Below are positions 1 to 6,395 of a stretch of 9,961 nt of DNA, piece after piece. Location of the stretch: the NCBI RefSeq assembly GCF_000701405.1, contig NZ_JNIV01000134.1, forward strand, positions 1 to 9,961. The letters run 5' to 3'. Positions within the stretch are counted from its first letter, which is position 1; each line of letters opens with the position of its first letter. The position numbers and the translations under genes were made by a program. The notes below the pieces were generated by a model that saw nothing but the letters and a program-made list of their open reading frames with translations, ran no database searches and was not told the DNA's origin. This DNA is from Deinococcus marmoris DSM 12784 (GTDB taxonomy: Bacteria; Deinococcota; Deinococci; Deinococcales; Deinococcaceae).

Positions 1-54
1 AAAGGAAAGCGCACTGACCTGCAAACCAGATTGGCCCAATCGACGATATTCCAT
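1..54 (-). CDS. Aldo/keto reductase, N-terminal fragment (runs off the left edge)
   Basis: Read on the minus strand from an ATG at 54-52, the first 18 codons give MEYRRLGQSGLQVSALSF. This is the characteristic opening of aldo/keto reductases of the voltage-gated potassium channel beta-subunit/YghZ type: the first beta hairpin followed by the start of the TIM barrel. The family consists of cytoplasmic NAD(P)H-dependent reductases acting on aldehydes and ketones. The start is supported by a purine-rich GAGGTG about 6 nt upstream on the minus strand (within 61-68). Everything past residue 18, including the catalytic Asp/Tyr/Lys/His residues, lies outside the window, so neither the substrate nor the integrity of the gene can be judged. 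Its upstream region is interrupted by a small transposable element that begins 52 bp before the start codon. Confidence 0.8.
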   Translation of the reverse strand, partial: MEYRRLGQSGLQVSALSF

Positions 55-96
55 AGCGTCACCTCGCATGACACCCTAAGCCGAAACAGCACATCT

Positions 97-105
97 GTTC
101 TTGAT
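97..105. repeat. Left 9-bp target-site duplication (gttcttgat)
   Basis: This is an exact copy of 342-350. It directly abuts the left terminal inverted repeat of the 236-bp element, which supports transposition as its origin. Confidence 0.8.
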
Positions 106-341
106 TTCAGTACTGGACAACTTCACTTTTTCGTCGTCCAGATCGGCAGAAAGCTTGATATGAGCAACGATCCCGTCTGGGACAAGAAATGCGCTGAGAA
201 CAGCTTCTGATCTCAAGCGCTTGTCGGCTCTGTCAGGAGGCGGCACGATGGATACAACGTTCTCTCAAACGTCATCCAAGCGACGAGCAAAGGCTTTTTC
301 GCGTGCCAGTGAAGCTTAAATCCAAGTTGTCCGGTACTGAA
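106..341. mobile_element. 236-bp MITE-like non-autonomous element
   Basis: The left end (106-123, ttcagtactggacaactt) and the right end (324-341, aagttgtccggtactgaa) are inverted repeats matching at 17 of 18 positions; the single mismatch is at position 114. Each end is bordered on its outer side by the same 9-bp direct repeat, gttcttgat (97-105 and 342-350). This is the arrangement left by insertion of a DNA transposon with 9-bp target duplication. The interior is visibly lower in GC than the surrounding genes and encodes no complete protein. One minus-strand frame is stop-free from 264 to a TAG at 78-76 and reads through the element end, but I do not recognise it. The element is probably an internally deleted or non-autonomous derivative mobilised by a transposase elsewhere. 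A 9-bp duplication is seen in several IS families, so I do not assign one. Confidence 0.82.
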
Positions 342-350
342 GTTCTTGAT
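342..350. repeat. Right 9-bp target-site duplication (gttcttgat)
   Basis: This is an exact copy of 97-105. It directly abuts the right terminal inverted repeat. Removing 106-350 would restore a single copy of the site. Confidence 0.8.
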
Positions 351-363
351 CTCCGGTTTAGAT

Positions 364-636
364 ATGCCAGGCGTCTTCTCTCGAGCTTCAGGCCCGCAGG
401 TGGACGAACTGCCCAGTTTGATAGAGCAACAGCTTAAAGTTCTCCCCAGACAGGTGACTGAGGCGGGCGCAGCCGTTGCGGGCATTCCCTTCGTCGTTTA
501 TCACGGTTAGGTCAACGCCGACAACGACGGCCCAGTGGAGGTTTGCGTGCCGTACAGCGGCCACCTGACGCCCAGTGGCGGGCTGACCCTGCGCGATGAA
601 CCCGCCCATACCGAGTTGCTCACGTCCCCGGTGTGG
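364..636 (+). pseudogene. GyrI-like effector-binding domain remnant with internal stop
   Basis: From an ATG at 364 this frame reads 48 codons (ending GIPFVVYHG), meets TAG at 508-510, and continues in the same frame with VNADNDGPVEVCVPYSGHL and then EPAHTELLT. The pattern PFVVYHG(E)V...DGPVEVCVP...EPAH is typical of GyrI-like small-molecule-binding domains. These domains are usually the C-terminal half of MerR- or AraC-type transcription regulators and bind hydrophobic ligands. The TAG sits where family members commonly have Glu, so a GAG-to-TAG change is a likely cause. No DNA-binding domain precedes it, and the MITE ends only 23 bp upstream. Past about 636 the frame loses all similarity, because the sequence becomes the minus-strand metallo-beta-lactamase fragment. 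It is truncated at both ends and almost certainly non-functional. Confidence 0.7.
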
Positions 637-999
637 AACACGGCCCGGCTTCCGCTCTCGATCAGCACGCTGGCGGCCCCGAGCAGGTGGCCGCTGGGAA
701 ACAGCGTGAAGGCAAAGCCGTGATCGCTGACCCACGTGAAGTACGGCACCGGGCGCAACCGTTCGAGGGTGCTCTTCATCTCGTCGGCTGAGAACAGCAG
801 CTGACCTTGCATGGTGGTGACCTTGAGGGTGTCGCCCAGGACCAGGGTGGCGATGCGGGCGGTGGCCTCGGTGCAGTAAATGGCCAGCTTCGGGAAGCGC
901 CGGATGACCACCGGCAGCGCGCCGACGTGGTCCAGGTGCGCGTGCGTCAGCACTATCGCGGTAGGCGGGTGTTTAGCGAGCAGACCGTCGACCGGTTCA
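630..999 (-). pseudogene. Metallo-beta-lactamase fold (RNA-processing exonuclease type) internal fragment
   Basis: On the minus strand this stretch encodes about 120 residues of a metallo-beta-lactamase domain. It starts near EPVDGLLAKHPP, passes the zinc-binding signature THAHLDHVGALP, then ATARIATLVLGDTLKV, GHLLGAASVLIESG and HTGDVSN, and ends there. The spacing and the GHLLGAAS and TGD motifs fit the COG1236/beta-CASP group of RNA-processing nucleases rather than true lactamases. The N-terminal strand with motif 1 is missing, and so is the whole beta-CASP/RMMBL C-terminal part. On both sides similarity stops abruptly at fragments of unrelated genes in the opposite orientation (GyrI-like to the left, Xre antitoxin to the right). 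The frame stays open from 1046 to 507, but the flanking residues are translations of those neighbours. It is a relic captured by rearrangement, not a working enzyme. Confidence 0.75.
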
Positions 1000-1002
1000 C
1001 CG

Positions 1003-1115
1003 CCCCCCATCCCGCCCTGGGCGGCCTGAGTCCGCTGGAACTGCAACGCACCCGTTACGGCGAGCGCAAGCTCACGGCCTTCTCCCAGAACATGCTTGAC
1101 GGCGCTTTCCTTTGA
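1003..1115 (+). pseudogene. Xre/MbcA/ParS-type antitoxin, C-terminal remnant
   Basis: The last 36 or so residues, HPALGGLSPLELQRTRYGER...NMLDGAFL, match the end of the toxin-binding domain found in Xre/MbcA/ParS antitoxins, whose hallmark is an NPALGG-(R/L)-(T/S)-P-(L/M)-E-L-L-x-T block. In these type II systems the antitoxin has an N-terminal helix-turn-helix and a C-terminal domain that plugs the RES toxin active site. Here all of the DNA-binding part is gone: upstream of about 1003 the DNA belongs to the minus-strand metallo-beta-lactamase fragment. The stop TGA (1113-1115) overlaps a TTG start for the RES frame (1112-1114), the tight coupling usual for xre-res operons. It is a dead remnant whose identity is supported by its partner. 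Confidence 0.7.
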
Positions 1116-1555
1116 TCGCGTACTGCCTCGCGCACCAGAGCGCGCTCCTGGCGCGGCCTGACGGTCTGACTACCGCCAGCGGGGAGGCCCGCTGGAACAG
1201 TGGCGGCGTGTTCGTCACCTCCACGGCCGAACACGCCGCCGCTGGCCGCCCTGGAGGTGCTGAACTACGCTGGGATCTCCCGGCAGATGAACGGCTACGA
1301 ACTGATCAAGGTGGAGGTGGACGGGCGCTCCATCCAAACGGCTGATCCCGCAGTGGACGTGCGCGACCACGGTCAGACTCGCCCGTACGGCGACGCATGG
1401 GTCCGGAGTGGGCGCAGCCTGGTCCTGCGCGTCCCGAGCGCCACCGGACCCGAGTCCTGGAACCTGCTACTCAACCAGCGCCACCCGGAATTCCTGACGC
1501 TCACGTCCGTCAGGCTCGGGCCGTATGCCTTTGACCAGCGCATCACCGACCTCCT
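1112..1555 (+). pseudogene. RES-domain toxin, frameshifted
   Basis: RES toxins degrade or modify NAD+ and poison the cell unless bound by an Xre-type antitoxin. The first frame opens at TTG 1112 (LIAYCLAHQS...SGEARWNSGG...STAEHAA). The second gives LAALEVLNYAG..., YELIKVEVDG, YGDAWVRSG, VLRVPSA, NLLLNQRHPEF and YAFDQRI. Joined, they form the RES layout: RWNSxG, ALEVL, GDxW, LRVPSA, NxLxNxxHP and a final FDxR. The switch needs removal of one base near 1241 (gccgccgctggcc), giving EHAALAALEVL. Where the family has the conserved Tyr of the VVYTAE segment, this copy has Ser (codon 1220-1222). Recognisable similarity ends near 1540-1555 and runs into unrelated sequence. With its antitoxin truncated and its own frame broken, it is inactive. 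Confidence 0.78.
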
Positions 1556-1585
1556 ACTGAGCCGACACAGGGAGGCCGGCGCGAG

Positions 1586-2320
1586 GTGCGCCGTCACTGC
1601 GGCAATGGGAAGTGTTTGCTGGGGTGGATCCGCGCGGAGTTCGGCCTGAAGGGGCTGGGACGGCGCAACCTCTTCCTGATCGTGCGCGCGGCGCAGGGCG
1701 TGGGCGTTCACCTGTCTCCGGAACCGCTGGCCGGGATTCTTGGGGTCCAGCGGACCAGCGCGGCCAGTTCAGGCAATCCGAACGAGGGCGTCAGCGACCA
1801 GCTCCTCCGGGTGTGGTCGGAGAAACCGCTGCACCGCACGCCGCCGTGCGTGAGGCTGGCGGACGCCCCGGCCGTCTACGGTCCAGGGAATGTCGTCAAC
1901 CCCAGGGCCAGGCCGTACGGCGGCCCGAACACCTGGGTCTCCGCTCGCCTGTACTCCGATCCGGAACCGTGGATCGAGTTGCGCTGAGATCAACCGGTGG
2001 CTCTAGGCGAAGTCATGCTCACCTTCGACGACGTGAAAGAAGATCTCATCACTCTGCATCACCACCGCTCACCGTGGCGGGTCATCCCCGAACTGGTCCA
2101 GGACTACCGCCTGGAAATGTGTCTGCCGGAGTGGTGGAAGCTCGTGGAACAGGTGAGAGACAACCGCCGCCGCCGCACACACACGCTCGGCGGCGCCGAG
2201 ATCAGCGCCATCCGGGTTGTGGTGAAGCCGACCAACGGCGCAGCCAGTACACGGCTGCTGGAAGTCGGGGCCTACGGCAGTTGGAGCGGAAATTCGGTCC
2301 GTCTCGTGCCTGGGGTTTGA
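1586..2320 (+). pseudogene. FAD-dependent oxidoreductase, C-terminal remnant with nonsense codon
   Basis: One frame is open from 1586 to TGA 1985-1987 and resumes immediately to 2320. Joined across the stop it reads GNVVNPRARPYGGPNTWVS..., PEPWIELR(stop)DQPVALGEV, LTFDDVKEDLITLHHHRSP, then WRVIPELVQDYRLE and a final EVGAYGSWSG. From memory of the family, this corresponds to the C-terminal beta-sandwich-like region of large bacterial FAD-dependent oxidoreductases, where WIEL-x-WD is expected, so TGG-to-TGA is the likely lesion. The Rossmann/FAD-binding half (GxGxxG) is absent. Similarity is convincing from about 1700; residues encoded at 1586-1700 (GLKGLGRRNLFLIVRAAQG) I cannot place and may be a further junction. 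Alternatively, 1997-2320 (GTG start, 107 codons) could be a free-standing hypothetical gene, but it lacks a clear ribosome-binding site. Confidence 0.6.
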
Positions 2321-2493
2321 CGACTTGCCCGCCGACTTTTCGTAGGGCAGTCTAGTTGAACCCGCTCTAAACAGGCCGTGAGCACGACGCATGCCATATC
2401 GTGGATGGATGACGTGTCGTTCCGGCGGTCATGCGACTTGGTCAAACCAGCGTTCCTGACGACAAACGCGTCCCACTGACGGAGGTTCTTCTC
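2321..2493. other. Upstream region of the transport operon
   Basis: This 173-bp non-coding gap lies between the oxidoreductase remnant and the solute-binding protein. It should hold the operon promoter, but I find no convincing -35/-10 pair. TTGAAC near 2355 lacks a suitable -10 at the right spacing. The frame of the downstream gene stays open back to 2431, but the start at 2494 is clearly better. Confidence 0.4.
2481..2486 (+). promoter_or_regulatory. Ribosome binding site GGAGGT fixing the binding-protein start
   Basis: A near-perfect Shine-Dalgarno sequence lies 7 nt before ATG 2494 and directly before the signal peptide. It argues against the longer in-frame start at 2431. Confidence 0.8.
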
Positions 2494-3996
2494 ATGAAAA
2501 GACTGACACTGGCCCTGGCCTGCTTCTTACTTCCCGCCTCACTTGCTTCCGCGCAGTCCGGCACCGTGACGATCGCCACGGCGAATGACGCGCCCACCCT
2601 GGATCCCAACCTGACCTTCAGCGGTCTGGCGTTCGGAATCACCAACCACATCTACGACAGCCTGCTCGCCCGTGAAGACGACGGCTCCATCAAACCGCGC
2701 CTGGCCACCAGCTGGAAACGCATCAACGCCACCACCTGGCGCTTCGAGCTGCGTAAGAACGTGAAGTTCCAGGACGGCACACCGTTTAACGCCGCCGCCG
2801 TGAAATTCAGTGTGGAGCGGTTGATCGCGCCGGACAGCAAGGCCCCCGGCGGGTACGTCCTGAACATGATCAAGACCATCAAGGTCATCGACGACGACAC
2901 CATCGAGTTCGTGACCGCCGATCCGTTCGCCCCCCTGCTGGCCCACCTGACGCACCCAGTCACGGCCATCGTCTCTCCGACTGCCGTGAAGGCCAGCGGT
3001 AAGGATTTCGCCCGCAACCCCGTCGGCACCGGCCCGTTCAAGTTCAGCAAGTGGAATACCGGCAACCAGATCGAACTCGCCGCCAACCCCACGTACTGGG
3101 GCGGTAAGGTTGCTATTCAGAAACTGGTGTTCCGCATCATTCCCGATGTCAGCACCCAGATCGTCGAGTTGAAAACGGGCCGGGTGGATTTGATCACCAC
3201 CGTTCCACCCGAGAGCTACAAGGAACTGGACGCGGATAAGAATCTCAGCGCGTTTAAGAAGCTCGGCTGGGGCACCACTTATCTGGGCTTCAACACGCAG
3301 AGCGGCGTCACCAAGAACGCCCGTGTCCGGCAGGCCATCTCCCAGGCCATCGACCGCGACATGATCGTGAACGTGCTGCGTCAGGGTCTCGCCGTGAAGG
3401 CCAGTGCGCCCATCCCCCCCACCGTGTATGGAGCCGGCAAGAACTTGCCCGCGACCAGCTACAACCTGAACGCGGCCAAAGCCCTGCTGACCCAGGCGGG
3501 CGTGAAGCCCGGCACGAAGATCACCCTCGCGACCTACGAGAGCGCCGAGAACCGCCAGCTGGCCGAGGCCATCCAGTTCTCGCTCCAGCAGCTCGGGTTC
3601 AATGCAGCCGTACAGATCACCGACTACGGCACCTACAGCACCAACATGCAAAAACCCAACCACGCCGAGCTGTTCATCAGCGGCTGGGGGACGGTCACCC
3701 TGGACGCCGACTACGCGCTGTACGCCCTGTTCAGCAGCAAGGAAATCCCCGTCAACAACTGGTCGTTTTACAAGAACGTCAAGGTGGACAAGCTGCTGCT
3801 CGACGCCCGCCGCAGCAGCGACCAGCCCAAGCGGCTGGCCCTGTACCAGGACGCCCAGGAGCAGATCCAGAAGGATATGCCCTGGCTGACGCTGTACTAC
3901 CCCCTGACCGCCTACGCCAAGACAAACCGGCTGCAGGGCGAGGACTGGCGCTATTCCTGGATCAACCTTGACCTCAGCAAGGCCACAGTCAAATAG
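2494..3996 (+). CDS. ABC transporter substrate-binding protein, peptide/nickel family 5
   Basis: This 500-residue exported protein captures a peptide-like or related ligand outside the membrane and delivers it to the permeases encoded downstream. The ATG at 2494 follows a good GGAGGT (2481-2486) by 7 nt and opens a classic Sec signal peptide: MKR, a hydrophobic core, then ASLASA before Gln21. The lone Cys10 does not sit in a lipobox, so it is probably not a lipoprotein. Family landmarks follow in order: APTLDPNL, an LATSWK...WRFELRKNVKFQDGTP block (about 70-95), a GTGPFKFSKW...NPTYWGG block (about 178-205), and VRQAISQAIDRDMIVN (about 282-297). The last is a hallmark of SBP_bac_5. The length is normal for the family. 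Specificity (dipeptide, oligopeptide, glutathione, nickel and so on) cannot be read from sequence. A strong terminator follows it. Confidence 0.93.
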   Translation: MKRLTLALACFLLPASLASAQSGTVTIATANDAPTLDPNLTFSGLAFGITNHIYDSLLAREDDGSIKPRLATSWKRINATTWRFELRKNVKFQDGTPFNAAAVKFSVERLIAPDSKAPGGYVLNMIKTIKVIDDDTIEFVTADPFAPLLAHLTHPVTAIVSPTAVKASGKDFARNPVGTGPFKFSKWNTGNQIELAANPTYWGGKVAIQKLVFRIIPDVSTQIVELKTGRVDLITTVPPESYKELDADKNLSAFKKLGWGTTYLGFNTQSGVTKNARVRQAISQAIDRDMIVNVLRQGLAVKASAPIPPTVYGAGKNLPATSYNLNAAKALLTQAGVKPGTKITLATYESAENRQLAEAIQFSLQQLGFNAAVQITDYGTYSTNMQKPNHAELFISGWGTVTLDADYALYALFSSKEIPVNNWSFYKNVKVDKLLLDARRSSDQPKRLALYQDAQEQIQKDMPWLTLYYPLTAYAKTNRLQGEDWRYSWINLDLSKATVK

Positions 3997-4093
3997 GGCC
4001 CTGGTGACGAGGTGGGAAGAGATGACCGCAGTGGGACCAGTGCCCGTCCCTGTAGGAGCGGCTCTCCCCTCCCGGTGTCCATAGGCCACGTTC

Positions 4094-4133
4094 TACGTTC
4101 CGAGGCAGAGCCTCGGAACGTATTTCTTTCTTT
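4094..4133 (+). terminator. Rho-independent terminator between binding protein and permeases
   Basis: A perfect 13-bp stem (4094-4106 with 4110-4122, core cgttccgaggc / gcctcggaacg) closes a 3-nt AGA loop and is followed by the T-rich tract tttctttcttt. It lies 98 bp after the binding-protein stop and about 20 bp before the permease ribosome-binding site. It is therefore probably a partial terminator that yields excess binding-protein mRNA and also protects its 3' end. No new promoter is evident between it and the permease, so readthrough must occur unless a promoter hides in this short gap. Confidence 0.88.
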
Positions 4134-4151
4134 ACCGTCCGGGAGGATCAC

Positions 4152-5075
4152 ATGATTCAGTACGTGCTGGGGCGGTTGTTGGGCACGTTGCCCGTGTTGC
4201 TCGGGGTCACGGTGCTGGTGTTCTTGCTCCTCAAATTCGTGCCGGGCGATCCGGTGGTGGCGTTGCTGGGCGAAGAGGCCCAGGGGATGTCCGCCGCGCA
4301 ACTCGACAAACTGCGGGAGGCGTACGGCTTTACCGATCCGTGGGTGGTGCAGTACGGGCGCTTTCTGCAGGAATTCGTGACTGGAAAGCTGCTGTCTCTC
4401 AGAACGGACACGCCGGTGTTGACTGAGATTCTGCAACGCTTTCCGTACACGTTGCAGCTCACATCCGTCGCCCTGGGCCTGTCCGTGCTGGTGGCGATCC
4501 CGCTGGGTATCATCGCGGCGGTCCGGCGCGACACGGTGTGGGACAACGTCATCACCACGATTTCTCTGCTGGGGATTTCCATTCCCAGTTTCTGGTTCGC
4601 GATCATGATCATGCTGCTGTTCGCGCTGCAACTGCGCTGGCTCCCCCCCAGTGGCAGCGGCACACTGGCCCACCTGGTCATGCCTGCCCTGACACTGGCC
4701 TTCGGCACGCTCGCCATCCAGATCCGCATGATGCGGGCCAGCCTGCTCGAGACCCTGCCGCAGGATTACGTCCGCACCGCCCGCGCCAAGGGGCTTCCGC
4801 CCAGGAAAGTGCTGCGTCACGCGCTGCGCAACGCCCTGATTCCGGTGGTGACCGTGATCGGTCTGGAATTCGGTAGCTTGCTGGGCGGCGCGGCCATCAC
4901 CGAGTCCATCTTCGCGTGGCCGGGTCTGGGACGTCTCACGCTGGACGCCGTGATCAGCCGGGATATTCCGCTGGTGCAGGGCGTGGTGGTGTTCGCCGCC
5001 GTCGTGTTCACACTGGTCAACCTGGCCGTCGATTTGCTGTACGGTCTGCTGAATCCCAGGGTGCAGTATGGCTGA
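4152..5075 (+). CDS. dppB: ABC transporter permease, DppB/OppB family
   Basis: This 307-residue inner-membrane permease pairs with the next gene product to form the channel of a peptide-type importer. The N-terminus MIQYVLGRLLGTLPVLLGVTV is the typical DppB opening with transmembrane segment 1. It is followed by the family block VPGDPVVALLGE and the extracytoplasmic loop up to about residue 95, then by five more hydrophobic segments. The cytoplasmic EAA-loop that docks to the ATPase is visible as DYVRTARAKGLPPRKVLRHALRNALIP (about 200-225). The C-terminus ends in the family's typical YGLLNPRVQYG. GGGAGGA at 4141-4147 gives a good ribosome-binding site. Its stop overlaps the next start by 8 bp. 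The symbol denotes family only; the substrate is unknown and glutathione- or nickel-type systems are equally possible. Confidence 0.93.
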   Translation: MIQYVLGRLLGTLPVLLGVTVLVFLLLKFVPGDPVVALLGEEAQGMSAAQLDKLREAYGFTDPWVVQYGRFLQEFVTGKLLSLRTDTPVLTEILQRFPYTLQLTSVALGLSVLVAIPLGIIAAVRRDTVWDNVITTISLLGISIPSFWFAIMIMLLFALQLRWLPPSGSGTLAHLVMPALTLAFGTLAIQIRMMRASLLETLPQDYVRTARAKGLPPRKVLRHALRNALIPVVTVIGLEFGSLLGGAAITESIFAWPGLGRLTLDAVISRDIPLVQGVVVFAAVVFTLVNLAVDLLYGLLNPRVQYG

Positions 5076-5970
5076 CGTCACGGCTTCCTCTTCATCTGGG
5101 CGTTCGGCGCGTCTGCCGGGCGCTCAGGGCTTCTGGCCGCGCCTGCTGTCGCGCCCGGCAGCCCGCTTCGGCCTGGGTCTCCTGACACTGCTGATCCTGG
5201 CCGCGCTGCTGGCCCCGGTCCTCGCCCCGGACGCGCCGAACGCCCAGAACTGGCTGGACCGCCTGAAACCGCCCAGTGCGCAGCACCCCTTCGGGACCGA
5301 CGCCTTCGGGCGCAGTGTGTTGACCCGGGTGCTGTATGGCGCACGAATATCGCTGCTGGCCGGCATTCTGCCCGTGGCTCTGGGTCTGACTGTCGGCACC
5401 ACCATCGGCATTCTCGCCGGGTACTTCGGTAAGACCACGGACCGCCTGTTCATGCGGCTGATGGACGTCCTGCTGGCTTTTCCGGGCCTGCTGCTGGCGC
5501 TGGCGATTATCGGGACGCTCGGCCCCGGCTTCAAGAATGCCGTGATCGCCATCGGCGTCGGCATGATCCCGGTCTTCGCGCGGCTGAGCCGGGCCGAGGT
5601 GATGAATGTCAAGACCAATGATTTTGTGGAAGCGGCAGGCGCACTTGGTGCTGGTCACGCCCGCATCATCTTCCGTCACCTGCTGCCCAGCATGACCAGC
5701 CCGCTGGTGGTGCAGTCCACCATCAGCATCGGCAGCGCCATCCTGAGCACGGCGGGGCTGAGCTTCCTGGGTCTGGGTGTGCAGCCGCCGACCAGCGACT
5801 GGGGCGAGATGCTCAGCAGCGCCCGGCGCTACTTGCCCGGAGCGTGGTGGTTGACCGTCTTCCCCGGCATCATGATCGCCCTGACCGTGCTGAGCTTTAA
5901 CCTGATCGGTGACGGTCTCCGGGACGCTTTGGACCCCCGTGCCCGACTGAGGAGAACGAAACAGAAATGA
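5068..5970 (+). CDS. dppC: ABC transporter permease, DppC/OppC family
   Basis: This 300-residue permease is the second half of the membrane channel. After a hydrophilic N-terminus, the OppC_N-type segment (LGLLTLLILAALLAPVLAPDAP, about 35-55) forms transmembrane helix 1. It is followed by the highly typical HPFGTDAFGRSVLTRVLYGARISLL block (about 72-96). The ATPase-contacting EAA-loop is FVEAAGALGAGHARIIFRHLLPS (about 188-210). The C-terminal GLSFLGLGVQPPTSDWGEML and the closing IGDGLRDALDPR are diagnostic for DppC/OppC. It starts inside the last codons of the upstream permease (8-bp overlap), with an AGGGTG 4-5 nt before the ATG, and its TGA overlaps the following ATG by 4 bp. Translation of all three genes is therefore probably coupled. 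Neither DppD nor DppF ATPase follows. Confidence 0.93.
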   Translation: MADVTASSSSGRSARLPGAQGFWPRLLSRPAARFGLGLLTLLILAALLAPVLAPDAPNAQNWLDRLKPPSAQHPFGTDAFGRSVLTRVLYGARISLLAGILPVALGLTVGTTIGILAGYFGKTTDRLFMRLMDVLLAFPGLLLALAIIGTLGPGFKNAVIAIGVGMIPVFARLSRAEVMNVKTNDFVEAAGALGAGHARIIFRHLLPSMTSPLVVQSTISIGSAILSTAGLSFLGLGVQPPTSDWGEMLSSARRYLPGAWWLTVFPGIMIALTVLSFNLIGDGLRDALDPRARLRRTKQK

Positions 5971-6395
5971 CCCCGACACAACCTACCCAGAAGACCATGA
6001 CCATCCATCACGCCGGACAGCAACGCTACACGGCCCACAACGCCGCTGGACAGCAGATCGTCATCGACATGACGCCCGAACACCCCCTGGGTGTCGGGCC
6101 GATGGACGCCGTGTTCGCCGCTCTTGCCGCCTGCAGCATGAGCGATGTGGTGGAGATTTTGCGTAAGCGCCGCACGCCGGCGCAGAAATACCGCGTGGAA
6201 CTCACGGGTTTCCGCGACGGCGAGCATCAGCCTCCCCGGTACTACCGCTACCTGATGCGGCACGTCGTCTCCGGCGAGGGCATCACCCGGGAAGATGTGG
6301 AGAAGGCTGCCCACCTGAGCCACGAGAAATACTGCACCGTGGGGGCCAGTCTGAATGCTGAAGTGGACATTGAGGTCGTCCTGAAAGAGGGATGA
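5967..6395 (+). CDS. OsmC family protein
   Basis: OsmC/Ohr-type proteins are cytoplasmic dimers that reduce organic hydroperoxides through two active-site cysteines. This 142-residue protein has the expected layout: an N-terminal beta hairpin (residues 11-35), then GPMDAVFAALAACSMSDVVEIL with Cys56 at the start of the long helix, and HEKYCTVGASL with Cys123. The second helix and terminal strand (VDIEVVL) are intact. It resembles the YhfA-like branch more than Ohr. It begins within the ATGA that ends the permease gene, with AGGAGA about 11 nt upstream; an internal Met11 is an alternative start. Its place as the last gene of a transporter operon suggests co-expression with import, perhaps coping with a thiol or peroxide-linked substrate. 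That link is inference. Confidence 0.9.
   Translation: MTPTQPTQKTMTIHHAGQQRYTAHNAAGQQIVIDMTPEHPLGVGPMDAVFAALAACSMSDVVEILRKRRTPAQKYRVELTGFRDGEHQPPRYYRYLMRHVVSGEGITREDVEKAAHLSHEKYCTVGASLNAEVDIEVVLKEG

Noticed and set aside
85..99. Small inverted repeat aacag-N5-ctgtt before the aldo/keto reductase as an operator
   Set aside because: It has only 5-bp arms, is likely by chance, and overlaps the target duplication.
213..485. 90-codon minus-strand frame containing NFSTGQLGF
   Set aside because: It spans the MITE end, the target duplication and the GyrI remnant, so it cannot be one gene. Its resemblance to the plus-strand frame at 97-123 is just the inverted repeat.
1612..2355. 247-codon plus-strand frame
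   Set aside because: It is rich in Arg, Gly and Pro with no motif and is out of frame with the oxidoreductase remnant. It is a GC-bias shadow.
2431..2493. Longer start for the solute-binding protein
   Set aside because: It would put 21 polar residues before a perfect signal peptide; ATG 2494 has a strong ribosome-binding site.
2539..4089. 516-codon open frame on the minus strand
   Set aside because: It lies antisense to the clear solute-binding protein gene and its translation is low-complexity, Gly/Val/Gln/Asp-rich. It is a by-product of GC-rich codon bias.
3951..5979. Long minus-strand frames (3951-5081, 5092-5979) antisense to the permeases
   Set aside because: The translations are rich in Gln, His, Arg and Gly with no domain, while the plus strand encodes recognisable permeases at the same place.
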